DNA of 64,000 nucleotides from Embiotoca jacksoni. Its lineage: Eukaryota; Chordata; Actinopteri; Embiotocidae. A model generated the notes under the pieces. It had not been told where the DNA came from. It ran no database searches and worked only from the letters and a program-made list of their open reading frames with translations. The DNA lies in contig JAKOON010000032.1 of NCBI GenBank assembly GCA_022577435.1, forward strand, positions 186,001 to 250,000. Reading direction: 5' to 3'. This document shows positions 63,091 to 64,000 of the stretch, piece after piece (position 1 is the first letter of the stretch; each line of letters begins with the position of its first letter). A program made the translations under genes and the position numbers.

Positions 63091-64000
63091 CTCATCAGAC
63101 GAGATTCCCGTAGCGTCAGACTACAATGTGTCAGTATTAATTGACAGTTGAGTTACGAGAGCGAAAGCAATTACACTCAATTTTACACCATAAAAACAAA
63201 CAAAAACCCAAGTCAAGAGCTTTTGTGATTACAGACCAAACTATGCCATTTAAAATATTTTCTGAGTGGAGTTTTTCCACTTTAAGACAACATGCTATTG
63301 TACTTTCTGTCTTTTCTGAAATCTATAACTTATAATTACACTGTGGGTAAAATTAATGAGACCACTAAGCAAGTGCAACTTCAGCATCTGAACTAATTGG
63401 TTCTAATAAAGGTTCAACTGGTTATTTGGCACAAACAGAAAAAAGGATGAATAAAAGAAGAACTATTGACCATTGAAGGGACAATTTTTGATTGCTCTTG
63501 TGTCAATAAATTATGTTTGGTTATAATAATAATACAAAAAGAAACAGTGTCTTTCACACTATACGGACTTGTCTGCATGCACTCTAATGGTATTGGGTTG
63601 GTATTCGGAAAAGAGATCGCCCAAATATATTTAAGAGGAACTAATAGTTGTGCAATGACAGTGTTGCGGTGGAGCTATACGGTGGCTGCTAAGGTATCAT
63701 GTGGAGACTTGTTTCAGATTTCCGTAGACATTGTTAAATTGACAATCTCAAAGGTCTCTGTTTCATTATCTTTGGGTGCACCTGTGGCGATACATAGTAA
63801 TTGTTGTTATGCTTTTTGGATTTCACTTCCATAGATCCAAACAGTGTTGCCTGTGTGACAGCAGTCAGTTGGCAGTTGGATCTCTTTGTCAGAAGAGCTG
63901 CAATAATTAGTCGATTAATTAAAAGACTTTTTTTTTCCAAATATTTTGATAATCAATCAATCCTGCGGAGTTATTCTTTAATTAAAAAGCGCTAAGACTC
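63091..64000. other. right edge, probable map4 intron or upstream sequence
   Basis: AT-rich. The plus-strand open stretch at 63,466-63,834 has no recognised domain and no supporting signal. The non-coding first exon of map4 was not found here. Confidence 0.5.

Noticed and set aside
63466..63834. 122-codon plus-strand open stretch near the right edge
   Set aside because: Composition like AT-rich intergenic sequence, no motif, no splice or promoter signal.

Overview
This window looks like teleost fish nuclear DNA. It is AT-rich, has long introns, many (CA)n and other microsatellites, and teleost-type repeats: CR1/L2-type LINEs with a 5-bp-repeat tail, a tRNA-derived SINE, Tc1-like and piggyBac-like miniature transposons, and a tyrosine-recombinase retroelement. 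It contains one host gene, read on the minus strand, which I identify as microtubule-associated protein 4 (map4). The identification rests on the first coding exon (58,411-58,600), whose N-terminus carries the MAP4 signature (KRDFVATLE, FDDKVGETV, SDYRPLLD).

From right to left the map4 coding exons are 58,600-58,411; 40,966-40,880; 39,974-39,903; 39,178-39,101; 36,966-36,727; 30,740-29,379; 4,225-3,861; and 2,220-2,023. I set the exon edges from splice signals and reading phase. Joined, these eight exons keep one open frame of 864 codons, which runs off the left side of the window. The tubulin-binding repeats and the C-terminus must lie further left. The five exons from 40,966 to 29,379 are all multiples of three and lie between phase-1 introns, so any of them could be skipped without a frameshift. 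A separate large exon (14,505-12,915) begins with its own ATG in good context, encodes a polyglutamine tract, has no usable acceptor, and ends in phase 1, so it can splice to 4,225. I read it as an alternative first exon of a shorter map4 isoform with an internal promoter near 15.0 kb; this is inference.

The remainder is intron and upstream sequence filled with repeats. Main items: a 5'-truncated LINE at 119-1,505 and a broken copy of the same family in the opposite orientation at 43.9-44.8 kb; a 215-bp piggyBac-like MITE at 2,867-3,081 with near-TTAA flanks; an L2/Rex1-type LINE relic at 5.65-6.49 kb; a tRNA-SINE at 16.5-16.7 kb; a Tc1-like MITE at about 38.5-38.7 kb; a deleted Ngaro/DIRS-like tyrosine-recombinase retroelement at 50.6-53.55 kb with the diagnostic split direct repeats; and a nearly end-to-end but inactive L2-type LINE at 58.93-63.1 kb with an esterase-bearing ORF1, an endonuclease and a deleted reverse transcriptase.

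I found no CRISPR array, operon, intact tRNA or rRNA gene, or evidence of a wholly new biological system. The most interesting points are the alternative first exon with its possible internal promoter, a microsatellite that itself forms the polypyrimidine tract of a map4 acceptor, and the split-repeat architecture of the tyrosine-recombinase element.
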